Shown here: piece after piece, positions 43,489 through 52,850 of the stretch | Numbering within the stretch: position 1 is the first letter of the stretch | Layout: each line of letters opens with the position of its first letter | From: Tabrizicola aquatica | Lineage (GTDB): Bacteria > Pseudomonadota > Alphaproteobacteria > Rhodobacterales > Rhodobacteraceae | DNA: 64,000 bases | Assembly (NCBI RefSeq): GCF_002900975.1 | Contig: NZ_PJON01000003.1 | Coordinates: 124,001 to 188,000, forward strand | Direction: 5' to 3' | The notes under the pieces: model-generated | What the model saw: only the letters and a program-made list of their open reading frames with translations | Database searches by the model: none | What the model was told of the DNA's origin: nothing | Position numbers and translations under genes: made by a program

Positions 43489-44480
43489 GGCAGGGCGCGC
43501 AGGGTCTGCCGCTCGATCACTCGGCAGTCAAAGAGCCGGACCTCCGCAGGGCGGTCCGGCTTTTCTATCGTGGCCACCACCAGATCGATCGCCGCTTCGA
43601 TGATCTGTGCCACTGGCTGGTGGATCGTAGTCAGGCCAATGTTCTGCCAGCGCGACATCTCCATGTCGTTCAGCCCGATCAGCCCGATGTCGCCCGGGAC
43701 CTTCAGCCCCGCGTCGACGATTGCGCTTAGCGCGCCCACCGCCAGAAGATCGTCGCCGCAGAAATACGCCTCTTGCGGTTCGGCCAGCAGGCGCTGCATT
43801 TCGGCCCGCCCCGCGTCGAAGGTATAGGCCTCGGCATAGGACACCTGGACGCTCATGTCGGCCTGGCCCCGAACCGCGTTCAGAAAGCCGGTCGCGCGGT
43901 CCTGCGTCGAGGTTGCCGTCGCCGGGCCGCCCAGAAAACCGACGCGCCGATAACCGCGTGCGATCAGCGCCTCGGCCGCCATCCGCCCGCAGGCCACGTT
44001 GTCGATCCCGACCACCGGCACATCGGGGGCGGTCGACTTGCGCCCGAACGCATGCACCACGGGCAAGCCGGCGGTCTTGAAGGCTTCGGCAAAGCTTGGG
44101 GGCAGGGTCGAGGAGGCCACGATCACGCCGTCCACCGAATACTGCCGCAGCATCCGGACCGAGGCGGCAGGGTCGGTCGCATCGCTGAGGTTCACCAGCA
44201 AGGGCCGCAGGCCACGATCTTGCAGACCGCGGGTGAACAGGTCGAACACCTCCAGGATCAGGGGATTGTGGAAGTTGTTGACGATCAGCCCGATCAGCTT
44301 GGTCCGCCCGGTCGTCAGGCTGGAGGCCAGCGCATTCGGCGCATATCCCAGGTCGTTGGCGGCCTTTTCCACCTTGGCCCGGGTCTTGGGCGACACCGAG
44401 GCCCCGGTGGTGAACGTGCGCGAGACGGCCGAGCGTGACACCCCCGCCCGTTCCGCCACCTCTTTCAGCGTCACCACCAT
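43485..44480 (-). CDS. LacI-family regulator of the inositol cluster
   Basis: A 331-residue repressor: HTH VTLKEVAERAGVSRSAVSRT and a periplasmic-binding-like effector domain (LIGLIVNNFHNPLILEVFDL to VPVVGIDNVACGRMAAEALI). The LacI-type palindrome at 40291-40306 is a likely target. The ATG at 44480 is chosen; a GTG at 44495 would add five residues. Effector unknown, probably an inositol intermediate. Confidence 0.9.
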   Translation of the reverse strand: MVVTLKEVAERAGVSRSAVSRTFTTGASVSPKTRAKVEKAANDLGYAPNALASSLTTGRTKLIGLIVNNFHNPLILEVFDLFTRGLQDRGLRPLLVNLSDATDPAASVRMLRQYSVDGVIVASSTLPPSFAEAFKTAGLPVVHAFGRKSTAPDVPVVGIDNVACGRMAAEALIARGYRRVGFLGGPATATSTQDRATGFLNAVRGQADMSVQVSYAEAYTFDAGRAEMQRLLAEPQEAYFCGDDLLAVGALSAIVDAGLKVPGDIGLIGLNDMEMSRWQNIGLTTIHQPVAQIIEAAIDLVVATIEKPDRPAEVRLFDCRVIERQTLRALP

Positions 44481-44618
44481 GGTCTGCCCAAACACCTGTC
44501 CCTGTCCGGGCCACTATACATGCAACGATCCCTTAGAAAACCTGGCCTGGCCCGTTGAACCTGCCGGTCGCAGGGTGGTCAGCGCGGCGACCGGCTTGCC
44601 GCTGCTGCTTTGCAGACG

Positions 44619-45347
44619 CTACAGGGCCATCAGCAGGCCAATAAGCAGGATCACCCCGCCCGCCAGCGCTGCGATATCGCCGCCGCGCACCGGCGGTTGC
44701 GGCAGGTGGGTTCGCGGCTGGCCGGGGCGCAGACCGCGGGCTTCCATCGCGATGGCGGCACGGGTGGCGCGGCGGATGGCAAAGGCCAGCAGCGGGATTG
44801 CCAGCGACATCACCTCGGTCGGCCCCGGAACCCGGCGCATCGGCCGCCCCCGCCGCATCGCGCGCGCCATGCGCAGCGTCAGAAGTTCGCGCCGCAGATC
44901 CGGGACGATGTGCATCGCCTGCAACATGGCAAAGCCAAAAGCAGCCGGAAGGCGCAAATGGATCATCAGAACGCGCACCAGCCTGCCCGGATCGGTGGTC
45001 AGCGCGAACAGGGTCGAGATCATCCCGCAAGCCAACACTCGGGTGAACAGCACCAGTCCCGGCGCGGCATCCGGCTGGGCCGCGCCTTGTTCCTGCGCCA
45101 TTTGCAGGACGAAGCCCGACTCGCGGTGAAACAGCACAGAGGTCGTCAGGAGCCCAAATCCGAACAGCGCAAAGGGCACCATCAGCAGGACAAGCCTGCC
45201 AAGCGCGATCCGCTCGACGCCCCACAGCAGGCCAAGGGCAAGGATCAGGCCGGCAAGCTGCAGCCGCAGGTCGAATACCAGAACCAGCGCGGCGATCCAG
45301 ATCAGGCACAAGGCCAGTTTCGGCAAGGGGTGCAGCGCGCTTAGCAT
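44619..45347 (-). CDS. ykoC: ECF transporter transmembrane component (T), thiamine type
   Basis: A 242-residue CbiQ/EcfT-type protein with several helices and two conserved cytoplasmic Ala-Arg-Gly motifs (ARAMRRGRPMRRVPGPTE and MEARGLRPGQPR) that couple to the ATPase. It follows the fused ATPase gene with a 7-bp overlap. The cluster composition (S component, double ATPase, T component and YkoF) and the upstream TPP riboswitch identify a thiamine or HMP transporter. Confidence 0.87.
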   Translation of the reverse strand: MLSALHPLPKLALCLIWIAALVLVFDLRLQLAGLILALGLLWGVERIALGRLVLLMVPFALFGFGLLTTSVLFHRESGFVLQMAQEQGAAQPDAAPGLVLFTRVLACGMISTLFALTTDPGRLVRVLMIHLRLPAAFGFAMLQAMHIVPDLRRELLTLRMARAMRRGRPMRRVPGPTEVMSLAIPLLAFAIRRATRAAIAMEARGLRPGQPRTHLPQPPVRGGDIAALAGGVILLIGLLMAL

Positions 45348-46924
45348 GGGACGCCCAGGTCCAGCAGGGCCGCCGCTTCGGGTCGGGCCAGGCCATGACG
45401 CTCCAGCCTTTCGGCATCGCGCAGCACCAGGGCGGGCGGACCGTCGGCGACGATCCCGCCATCGGCCAGCAGGACAATCCGGTCGCAAACCGAAAGGGCG
45501 AAATCCGCGTCATGGGTGATGACGACCACCGCTTGACCCCGCGCGGCCAGCGCAGCGATCTGGCGCGCAGCAGCAAAGCTTCCGGCATGGTCCAGACCCG
45601 AGGTCGGCTCATCCAGAACCAGCACCGGCCACGGTCGCGCCGCAGTCAGCGCCGCCAGCGCCAGCCGTCGCTTCTGGCCCATCGAGAGGGTGTAGGGATG
45701 CTGGTCCGCAAGCCCCGTGAGCGACCATTGGGCCAGACCGGCGCGCACCTGATCCGGCGTGGCCCCCATCGCGACAAGTTCACCCTGGACGCTGTCGGTG
45801 ACGAAATGTGCCTCGGGGTTTTGAAAGGCCATGGCCCCCGCCGGCCCTGATCGACGCCCGGTCCGCAAGGGCAACAGGCCGGCCAGACAGGCCCCAAGCG
45901 TGGATTTTCCCGCCCCATTTGGCCCCAGAATCCCAAGCACCTCGCCTGCGTTCAGGGTCAGGTCGATCCCCGCCACAACGACCGGCCCGTCAGGCGGGGC
46001 GCAGGCTGCACGCTCCAGCCGCAGGATGGGCGGTCCGAGAGGCGCTGGCGGCTTGCCGACCAACCGGGACAGCTCAAGGCCCAAGGGCAGGTGTGGCAGC
46101 AGATCCTCCATCCGCCAGACCTGCGGCAAGGCGTGGCCCTGCTTTGCAAGGGCCAGCCGCACGCGCACGGCCAGCGGCGTCCAGATGCCTTGGGCGTCCA
46201 AGTCCCCGCCATGGCTGCCGAACACATCCTGAGGCGAGCCTTCGGCCAGCATCTGCCCCTGCCGGTTCAACACGCTGACGCCGTCGATCCGGTCCAGGAC
46301 CGGTCCCAGCCGGTGATCCACGATCAGCACGCTTTGCCCTGGCGCCAGCAGCAACTCGGCCGCCAGCCTGGCCGCAGCAGGCGCGAGGCTGGCCGTCGGC
46401 TCGTCCGCCAGGATCAGCTTTGGGGCCTGCGCCAGGATGGCGGCAAGAGCGACCATCTGCCGCTGGCCCCCCGACAGGCTGCCGATGCGCCGTGCGGTCC
46501 AGTCGGGGGGCAACCCGGCGCGGCGCAGGGCCGCTCTGACAGACTCTGCAATGACCGCGGGCGGCAGCTCGCGGTTTTCCAGCGCGAAGGCAATCTCGTC
46601 GGCCACGGTAAAGCCCGCCAAGGTCTGATCGGCGTCCTGAAACAGGATCGCAACGCTGTCGGCCCAGTCCGCGGGACGCCGGCTTTCACTGGGTCGGCCG
46701 AACAGCGCAACCTCGCCGCGCCGTTCGCCCGGGATGCTTGCGGGGATCAGACCGGTCAGGCTGTGCAGCAGCGTGGATTTGCCACTGCCGGAAGGACCCA
46801 GAAGCAACCGCCTCTCACCCGCGCGCAACCGCAGGGACACCGGCCCCACGGCGTCCCTGGCCGCTTCGGGATAGCGGAGGCTGACCCCCGTGCAGCGCAG
46901 GGCATCGGGCAAGGGGGGCGTCAT
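45341..46924 (-). CDS. ykoD: ECF transporter double ATPase (two fused ABC domains)
   Basis: A 527-residue protein with two ABC modules. Domain 1: Walker A GPSGSGKSTL, signature LSGGQRQMVALA, DEPTASL. Domain 2: GPNGAGKSTLGA, signature LSMGQKRRLALA, DEPTSGLD. It energises the YkoE/YkoC transporter. The ATG at 46924 overlaps the ykoE stop (ATGA); the frame remains open to 47419 but overlaps ykoE. Confidence 0.9.
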   Translation of the reverse strand: MTPPLPDALRCTGVSLRYPEAARDAVGPVSLRLRAGERRLLLGPSGSGKSTLLHSLTGLIPASIPGERRGEVALFGRPSESRRPADWADSVAILFQDADQTLAGFTVADEIAFALENRELPPAVIAESVRAALRRAGLPPDWTARRIGSLSGGQRQMVALAAILAQAPKLILADEPTASLAPAAARLAAELLLAPGQSVLIVDHRLGPVLDRIDGVSVLNRQGQMLAEGSPQDVFGSHGGDLDAQGIWTPLAVRVRLALAKQGHALPQVWRMEDLLPHLPLGLELSRLVGKPPAPLGPPILRLERAACAPPDGPVVVAGIDLTLNAGEVLGILGPNGAGKSTLGACLAGLLPLRTGRRSGPAGAMAFQNPEAHFVTDSVQGELVAMGATPDQVRAGLAQWSLTGLADQHPYTLSMGQKRRLALAALTAARPWPVLVLDEPTSGLDHAGSFAAARQIAALAARGQAVVVITHDADFALSVCDRIVLLADGGIVADGPPALVLRDAERLERHGLARPEAAALLDLGVPC

Positions 46925-47502
46925 GCGACCGCACGACGATCCTGCGCGATGGCAAATCCGGAAAGAACCCCGGTGCGCTTCAGCGCAGTCACGATCCAAT
47001 GTCCCAACAGCCCCGCCAGCAGCGCGCCGGACAGGCAGCGCAGCACGAACATCGCCACCAGCAGCCCCGGGGCAAGGCTGGCATAGTCGAACCGCACCCA
47101 GGTATAGGCGAACGAGGCCATGGCGGCCCCGACCCCGGCCGCCATCAGCACCGGCAGCCCCCAGCGCCGGTAGCGGGTCGCGGCAAAGACCGCCTCGGCC
47201 CCGGCCCCCTGCACCAGGCCGGTCAGCAGCAACAGCAACCCCGCCGGACTGCCCAGCAGGACCTGGATGCCTGCGGCCATCACCTCGGACACCAGCGCCA
47301 CGCCCGGCTTGCGGATGATCGCCGCTGCGATGATCGAGACGACGAACCAGAAGCCCATCACGACATCCATGGTCAAGGGTCCGAAGATCGCCTGCAGGAC
47401 AAGCCAGACCTGCACCCATCCCAGGTACAACACACCAAAAACCGCGCCCAACATGGCGGTGACAAGGGTTTCACGCAGGGTCCAGACAACAGTGTTCGGC
47501 AT
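46921..47502 (-). CDS. ykoE: ECF transporter substrate-binding component YkoE
   Basis: A 193-residue integral membrane protein with about five helices: LRETLVTAMLGAVFGVLYLG, FWFVVSIIAAAIIRKPGVAL, VMAAGIQVLLGSPAGLLLLL, and LVQGAGAEAVFAATRYRRWG as a characteristic loop. It recognises thiamine or a precursor. The ATG at 47502 has GGAG at good spacing; an ATG at 47514 is less likely. Confidence 0.87.
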   Translation of the reverse strand: MPNTVVWTLRETLVTAMLGAVFGVLYLGWVQVWLVLQAIFGPLTMDVVMGFWFVVSIIAAAIIRKPGVALVSEVMAAGIQVLLGSPAGLLLLLTGLVQGAGAEAVFAATRYRRWGLPVLMAAGVGAAMASFAYTWVRFDYASLAPGLLVAMFVLRCLSGALLAGLLGHWIVTALKRTGVLSGFAIAQDRRAVA

Positions 47503-47559
47503 GGAAAGCTCCATTTCATTGAGGATCGTGGGAAAGAGACGGCCGATGGCCGCCGGGGC

Positions 47560-48168
47560 TCAGACCTTGCTGGGGCTGTTGGCCGACAAGGTCACGTCAA
47601 GGGCCACATGGCCCGCCTGCGCACCAAAGCCGGTGAAGGCCTGGCCAAGGGTCTGGAACACCGGCCCCGCATCGCCGCGCAGTCGGGTACAGAAATTCTT
47701 GGACCCGTCGAACACATCCGTGGCTTTCAGAAAGTCGATGCAGCCGTAGATTTCGTCCATGTGGTGGCCAAGGCCCAGCGGGTAAAGCGCAAACTGCGCC
47801 GCAACCTTCTGCCCGGTCAGCGGGGCCAGGCGGACCTGCGTGCAGGCGTGGTCGATCCGCTCGGCCAGGGGACGGCCCGGCGGCAGACCACCCTGGGGCG
47901 TGCAGATCGGATCATCCGGTTCGCCCGGACACCCGCGCGAGACGATGGCGTGCAGGGTGCAATGCACCCCGGTCCGCGTTGCCGCCACGAACAGGTCGCG
48001 CATGGCAGGAAACAGGATTTCGGGCGGGCCGACCAGCAGCGTCGACAGATCGTCGGTCTGCACGCGCAACCGGTCGCGCCAGGGATCAAGCGCGCCGATC
48101 GCGCCAAGGATGATGCCGACGAAATCGTCAGACATCGGATAAAGGGATAGCTGTGCGCCAGAAAACAT
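47560..48168 (-). CDS. ykoF: Thiamine/HMP-binding protein YkoF
   Basis: A 202-residue protein with tandem YkoF domains: QLSLYPMSDDFVGIILGAI, then VAAQFALYPLGLGHHMDEIY. YkoF binds the thiamine pyrimidine in relatives and feeds the ECF transporter. The ATG at 48168 follows GAGG, which directly adjoins the TPP riboswitch P1 stem. It is the first gene of ykoF-E-D-C. Confidence 0.88.
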   Translation of the reverse strand: MFSGAQLSLYPMSDDFVGIILGAIGALDPWRDRLRVQTDDLSTLLVGPPEILFPAMRDLFVAATRTGVHCTLHAIVSRGCPGEPDDPICTPQGGLPPGRPLAERIDHACTQVRLAPLTGQKVAAQFALYPLGLGHHMDEIYGCIDFLKATDVFDGSKNFCTRLRGDAGPVFQTLGQAFTGFGAQAGHVALDVTLSANSPSKV

Positions 48169-48173
48169 CGTCA

Positions 48174-48262
48174 CCTCGCTCCGCTGGCATTACCCAGATC
48201 AGCTGAAGGGTTCGCGGGTCTGCACCCGACATCTCAGCCCCGGCAGTACGGAGCGCCCCTGT
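48174..48262 (-). ncRNA. TPP riboswitch (THI element)
   Basis: Read on the minus strand: AGGGGCGCTCCG, GGGGCTGAGATGTCGGGTG, ACCCTTCAGCTGATCTGG and GTAATGCCAGCGGAGCGAGG. These are the conserved thi-box elements (CTGAGA, ACCCTT, CTGATCTGGGTAATGCCAGCG). P1 pairs GCTCCG with CGGAGC, and the 3' strand runs straight into the ykoF ribosome site, so ligand binding should block translation. Confidence 0.95.
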
Positions 48263-48352
48263 TGATGGGATAAGGCTATACGCTGAAGCGGTAAGCGCAA
48301 GAGCAAATCTTACGGCCCCAAGCCGGGCCAGCCGATTGGCGGCAGACAGCGG

Positions 48353-49456
48353 CTAGGGCGCGTAGGTCACGCGGCGCAGGTCGACCGCTTCGCCGGTCGC
48401 GGCACTGTGCTGGGCCGCCAGCCCCATCGTAACCGCCCACCAGCCATCCTCCAGCGAAACCTCGGGCCGCTGCATCCCGGTCGCTGCGCGTTGAAAGCCC
48501 TGGTGCTGGTAGAAGGTCGAGCCGTTGTGATCGCCCGCTGCCAGCAGGGCGGGATCGACGGGGATCTCCAGTTCCACCGGCCCTGCGGGATCGCGCGGGC
48601 TGACGATCACCTTGGGCACCGGGGCCGCGCCCAGATGTGCGGGCCAGAAGCGGCCCGGTCCGGGCACGAGGCATTCGATCTTGCCCTTTGGCCCTACGGC
48701 GGAAATTTCCTCCTGATACCGGCTGCCTTCGGCGAACATGCACAGTTCCAGCATTGCCCGCAGGCCGGATTCGAAGTCCACGATGACATAGGCGTGGTCC
48801 CAGATATCCGACCGCTGGCCGTCATAGACCTCGTCCAGGTGGTTCACCGCCTGCCCACCGCTGGCCATGATCCGCACCGGATTGCAGCCCGCGACCAGGC
48901 GCATCAGGTCGAAGAAATGGCAGCACTTTTCCACCAGCGTCCCGCCCGAGTTGCGGTTGAAGCGGTTCCAGTCGCCGACCTTTTGCAGAAAGGGAAAGCG
49001 GTGTTCGCGGATGGTCAGCATCTTCACCCCGCCCGTCGCCGCCTGCGCCTCACGCAGAAGATGCGCCACGGGCGGCATGTAGCGGTATTCCATCGCCACC
49101 CAGATCGGAGCCGGGTAGGCGGCGCGCAGGGCGGCCAGCCGCGGGGCGTCGGCGGGATCGGTGAACAGGGGCTTCTCGCACAGGACGGGCAGCGGCCGGA
49201 TTCGGGCGATTTCCTCTAGCTGGCCCAGGTGCAGGTGGTTCGGGCTGACGATCAGCAGGCAATTCACCTCGGCCACGGCCAGCAGTTCGGCGACCGACCC
49301 CACCATCCGCGCCTCGGGCACAAGGGCGGCGGCGGCCGCGCGCATGCCCGGATCGGGTTCGAAGATCGCCGCCACGCTGGCCTGGTCCAGCAAAGCGATG
49401 TTGCGCAGATGCTCCTGCCCCATCATTCCGCAGCCGATGATCCCGTAGCGCAGCAT
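48353..49456 (-). CDS. Gfo/Idh/MocA-family oxidoreductase
   Basis: A 367-residue dehydrogenase: YGIIGCGMMGQEHLRN (Rossmann), VLCEKPLFTDPADAPRL (EKP), EKCCHFFDLMRLVAG (catalytic His region). Sugar or cyclitol substrate unknown. It ends 9 bp downstream of the GntR-type gene on the same strand, suggesting the two are cotranscribed. Confidence 0.82.
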   Translation of the reverse strand: MLRYGIIGCGMMGQEHLRNIALLDQASVAAIFEPDPGMRAAAAALVPEARMVGSVAELLAVAEVNCLLIVSPNHLHLGQLEEIARIRPLPVLCEKPLFTDPADAPRLAALRAAYPAPIWVAMEYRYMPPVAHLLREAQAATGGVKMLTIREHRFPFLQKVGDWNRFNRNSGGTLVEKCCHFFDLMRLVAGCNPVRIMASGGQAVNHLDEVYDGQRSDIWDHAYVIVDFESGLRAMLELCMFAEGSRYQEEISAVGPKGKIECLVPGPGRFWPAHLGAAPVPKVIVSPRDPAGPVELEIPVDPALLAAGDHNGSTFYQHQGFQRAATGMQRPEVSLEDGWWAVTMGLAAQHSAATGEAVDLRRVTYAP

Positions 49457-49465
49457 GTCGTTTTC

Positions 49466-50167
49466 CTATTTCAGGCGCGCCACATAGCGCACGGTTTCCG
49501 GGTCATACCAAGTGAGCGAGGCTTCGACCGACCGGCCGTCCTGCGCCCAGCTGACGCGAGTGATCAGCGGCAGGGGTGTGCCGGGAGGGTGGGGAAATTC
49601 GGGCGGGGCCCAGTCGGGCAGGGGGCCTTGGCCGATGCTGTCCTCGGCCCGCGCGATCCAGATGCCAAGGCGCTGACGGTAGTAGAGGTATAGCGATTCC
49701 GACAGGTCGCCCGGCGCGATGCGGTCCGCCTCGGCGCCGTCCAGCCAGATTTCCTCGACCGCCGCGACCTTGCCGGACAGGAAGCGCAGGCGCCGGATGC
49801 GGTGGCCTTCGGTGCTGCCGCCGAACGGGGGCAGGGCGGGGGTCTTGGCGCAGCGGTCCACCGAAAGGACACGCGCGGTGGGCAGGCCGCCACCTTCCAC
49901 CCGCTCCAGCCGGAAAAGCGCGTAGACCGAGGCCGCGTCGGCCTTGGTGCGGATGTAGTTGCCCGAGCCTTGCACCCGGTCAAGCAGGCCCTTTTCGGTC
50001 AGCGACTTCAGCGCCTGCCGCAGGGTGCCGACCGCGATCCCCATGTTGGCGGCCATGTCACGCTCGGGCGGCAGGCGTTCGCCGTCGATCAGGCGGCCCG
50101 CCGCGATGTCGCGGATCAGAAGCTCGGCGATCTGCTGGTAAAGCGGCAGCGAACCGGGGTGGGCCAT
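49466..50167 (-). CDS. GntR/HutC-family (UTRA) regulator
   Basis: A 233-residue regulator: winged helix PLYQQIAELLIRDIAAGRLI with GIAVGTLRQALKSLTEKGLL, then a UTRA effector domain (RLGIWIARAEDSI, PLPLITRV). It diverges from the monooxygenase/TRAP gene run and may control it. The ATG at 50167 begins the HTH; the open frame starts at 50248. Confidence 0.88.
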   Translation of the reverse strand: MAHPGSLPLYQQIAELLIRDIAAGRLIDGERLPPERDMAANMGIAVGTLRQALKSLTEKGLLDRVQGSGNYIRTKADAASVYALFRLERVEGGGLPTARVLSVDRCAKTPALPPFGGSTEGHRIRRLRFLSGKVAAVEEIWLDGAEADRIAPGDLSESLYLYYRQRLGIWIARAEDSIGQGPLPDWAPPEFPHPPGTPLPLITRVSWAQDGRSVEASLTWYDPETVRYVARLK

Positions 50168-50194
50168 TACGTCGCATCCAGAATTGATACATGA

Positions 50195-50208
50195 TTGATC
50201 TACATCAA
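50195..50208. promoter_or_regulatory. FNR-type box between gntR and LLM monooxygenase
   Basis: TTGATCTACATCAA is a perfect FNR/FnrL consensus (TTGAT-N4-ATCAA), 46 bp before the LLM start and 27 bp before the gntR start. A second TTGAT at 50184 gives an imperfect longer palindrome that might instead be the GntR operator. Confidence 0.65.
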
Positions 50209-50254
50209 AGCCGATGCTACGCAAGAGGAAAGCCGCAGTCGGAGACACAGAATC

Positions 50255-51412
50255 ATGTCGGTCGTGCCAATCACCTCACCCGACCTGGATGCCTGCGAGG
50301 TCAGCTGGTTCGCCGCGCTCTGCTCTGACGATTACCAGTTCCTCGGCGTGCCGGACGGCGACCTGCGGTCCAGCTGGGCGCATTGCTCTGACATCGTGAA
50401 GCGTGCCGAAGGGCACGGGTTCCGCAACATCCTGTGCCCCTCGTCCTATCAGGTGGGACAGGACACGCTGTCCTTCGTCGCCGGTTGCGCGCCGATCACG
50501 GACCGCATCAACTTCCTTGCCGCCATCCGCTGTGGCGAGATGCAGCCGGTGATGCTGGCCCGCACGGTCGCCACGCTGGACCACATGCTGCAGGGGCGGC
50601 TGACGCTGAACGTCATCTCCTCGGACTTCCCGGGAGAGGTTGCCGACAGCGCCTATCGCTACAAGCGCAGCCATGAGGTGGTGGAAATCCTGCGCCAGGC
50701 CTGGACGCGCGACCACATCGAGTATTCGGGCGACGTGTACCAGATTTCAAAGATCACTACCGATCCCGCGCGGCCCTATCAGCAGAACGGCGGCCCCTTG
50801 CTCTATTTCGGCGGCTACTCCCCCGACGCGCTGGAGCTTTGCGGGGCGCAGTGTGACGTCTACCTGATGTGGCCCGAGACGAAAGACGTTCTCGCCAAGC
50901 GGATGCAGGACGTCCACGCCCGCGCTGCCGCGCATGGCCGGACGCTGGACTATGGTCTGCGTGTCCACATGGTCGTGCGGGATACCGAGGCCGAGGCGCG
51001 GGACTACGCCGACTACATCGTGTCCAAGCTTGACGATGAATATGGGCGCATGATCCGCGACCGGGCGCATGACAGTATCAGCCTTGGCGTGGCACATCAG
51101 GCCCGGGCGCGCGAATTGGCGGACCAGTTCGGATATGTCGAGCCGCATCTCTGGACCGGGATCGGCCGGGCGCGGTCGGGCTGCGGCGCGGCGCTTGTCG
51201 GGTCGGTCGATCAGGTTATGTCCAAGATCGAAGAGTACCAGAAGATGGGGATCCGGGCCTTCATCTTCTCGGGCTATCCGCATCTGGACGAATGCGACCA
51301 TTTCGGCACCAAGGTGATGCCCCAGTTGAAAACCTGCTCGCTGCCTCACGCCTATGGCCGGGTTCCGGCCACGACCCCTGCCACGCCCTTGGGCACCGGA
51401 GTGCGCCGCTGA
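50255..51412 (+). CDS. LLM-class flavin-dependent monooxygenase
   Basis: A 385-residue luciferase-like TIM-barrel enzyme similar to SsuD and related two-component oxygenases. LNVISSDFPGEVADSAYRYK, LLYFGGYSPDALELCG and GTKVMPQLKTCS are typical. It uses reduced flavin from a partner reductase (encoded at 52308) to oxidise, for example, a C-S or C-N compound. The ATG at 50255 is chosen; the frame opens at 50195. The stop overlaps the aldo/keto reductase start (TGATG). Confidence 0.87.
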   Translation: MSVVPITSPDLDACEVSWFAALCSDDYQFLGVPDGDLRSSWAHCSDIVKRAEGHGFRNILCPSSYQVGQDTLSFVAGCAPITDRINFLAAIRCGEMQPVMLARTVATLDHMLQGRLTLNVISSDFPGEVADSAYRYKRSHEVVEILRQAWTRDHIEYSGDVYQISKITTDPARPYQQNGGPLLYFGGYSPDALELCGAQCDVYLMWPETKDVLAKRMQDVHARAAAHGRTLDYGLRVHMVVRDTEAEARDYADYIVSKLDDEYGRMIRDRAHDSISLGVAHQARARELADQFGYVEPHLWTGIGRARSGCGAALVGSVDQVMSKIEEYQKMGIRAFIFSGYPHLDECDHFGTKVMPQLKTCSLPHAYGRVPATTPATPLGTGVRR

Positions 51413-52308
51413 TGACGATGGAACGTGTCACCCTGGGTCCGATCACGCTGTCCCGCCTGGTCTATGGCATGTGGCGCTTGGGCGACGACCCCGACACCTC
51501 GCCGGGCCATGTGCAGGCCAAGGTCGAGGCGTGCCTGGCCCAGGGCATCACCACGATGGACCAGGCCGACATCTACGGCGGCTATACGGCCGAGACGCTG
51601 CTTGGGGCCGCACTGAAGGCCGCGCCGGGGCTGCGCGACCGGATCGAGATCGTCACCAAGTGCGATATCGTCGCGCCCGTCGGTCGCCACTCGGCCGCGC
51701 GGGTGAAGTACTACGACACCTCTGCCGCGCATATCACCGCCTCGGTCGAGGCCAGCTTGCGCGAGATGGCGACGGACCGGATCGACCTATTGCTGATCCA
51801 CCGCCCGGACCCGCTGATGGACCACCATGAGACGGGCCGCACGCTGGACGCGCTGGTAGCAAGCGGCAAGGTGCGGGCCGTGGGCGTGTCGAACTTCCGG
51901 CCCTGGGACTTCACCCTGCTGCAATCGGCAATGACCGCGCCCTTGGTCACCAACCAGATCGAGTTGTCGCTGAACCGTCGCGACCCCTTCACCAACGGCG
52001 ACCTGGCCTTCCTGCAGGAACGCAGCATCGCCCCGATGGCCTGGAGCCCGCTGGCCGGTGGCCATCTGCGGGCCGAGGCAGGCGACGGTCTCAGCGCCCG
52101 GTTGGATCAGATCGGCAAGGCCGCCGGCACCGACTGGACCGCCGTTGCCGTCGCCTGGCTTCTGCACCATCCGGCAAAGATCATCCCCGTCCTGGGCACC
52201 AACACAGTGTCGCGCATCTCCGCGATCTCGGATGCGCAGCGCGTGCCGATGGACCGTCAGACCTGGTTCGAGCTTCTGACGCTTGCCCAGGGGCATGAGG
52301 TCGCGTGA
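51412..52308 (+). CDS. Aldo/keto reductase
   Basis: A 298-residue AKR. The tetrad is seen as Asp-Tyr in MDQADIYGGY, Lys in VTKCDI and His in LLIHRPDPL; VGVSNF and SLNRRDPF follow. NAD(P)H-dependent reduction or oxidation of an aldehyde or polyol is likely. It is coupled on both sides (TGATG overlaps) to the monooxygenase and the flavin reductase, so it probably acts on the same pathway. Confidence 0.88.
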   Translation: MTMERVTLGPITLSRLVYGMWRLGDDPDTSPGHVQAKVEACLAQGITTMDQADIYGGYTAETLLGAALKAAPGLRDRIEIVTKCDIVAPVGRHSAARVKYYDTSAAHITASVEASLREMATDRIDLLLIHRPDPLMDHHETGRTLDALVASGKVRAVGVSNFRPWDFTLLQSAMTAPLVTNQIELSLNRRDPFTNGDLAFLQERSIAPMAWSPLAGGHLRAEAGDGLSARLDQIGKAAGTDWTAVAVAWLLHHPAKIIPVLGTNTVSRISAISDAQRVPMDRQTWFELLTLAQGHEVA

Positions 52309-52817
52309 TGGCCGATGGCGGTATCCACGCGGGCGAGATCGTGCCGGACGCCGCCAACGCGCGGGTGTTCCGCGATGCGCTGGGGCGCTTTGCAACCGGC
52401 GTGACCGTGGTCACGATCCAGGGGCCGGACGGGCCGATGGGCTTTACCGCGAACAGTTTCGCCAGCCTGTCGCTGGACCCGGCACTGGTCTTGTGGTCGC
52501 CTGCCAAGGCTTCGCAGCGGTATCCGTTCTTTGCCACCGCAAGGCACTATGCCATCCATGTGCTGGGACAGGATCACGCCGACCTGCCCACACGGTTTTC
52601 CCGGGAAGGACTGGGCTTCTCGGGTCTGGATTGGCAGCCGAACGCCGAGGGTGTGCCGACCCTGCCCGGCGCTTTGGCCCGCTTCGACTGCGCCCAGCAC
52701 GCAACGCACGACGGCGGCGATCATCTGATCATCGTGGGACAGGTCCTGCGGCTGGCCCTGGAGGAGGGCGAACCGCTGATTTTCGCGAAAGGCAGGTACG
52801 GACGATTTGACGGGTAA
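52308..52817 (+). CDS. Flavin reductase family protein
   Basis: A 169-residue reductase of the DIM6/NtaB type: RFATGVTVVTIQGPDGPMGF, TANSFASLSLDPALVLW, and GDHLIIVGQVL near the end. It supplies reduced FMN to the LLM monooxygenase. The start overlaps the AKR stop (TGATG). Confidence 0.9.
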   Translation: MADGGIHAGEIVPDAANARVFRDALGRFATGVTVVTIQGPDGPMGFTANSFASLSLDPALVLWSPAKASQRYPFFATARHYAIHVLGQDHADLPTRFSREGLGFSGLDWQPNAEGVPTLPGALARFDCAQHATHDGGDHLIIVGQVLRLALEEGEPLIFAKGRYGRFDG

Positions 52818-52850
52818 AACCCCCAGGGAGAGGGGGCGAAGGGAGGAGAC

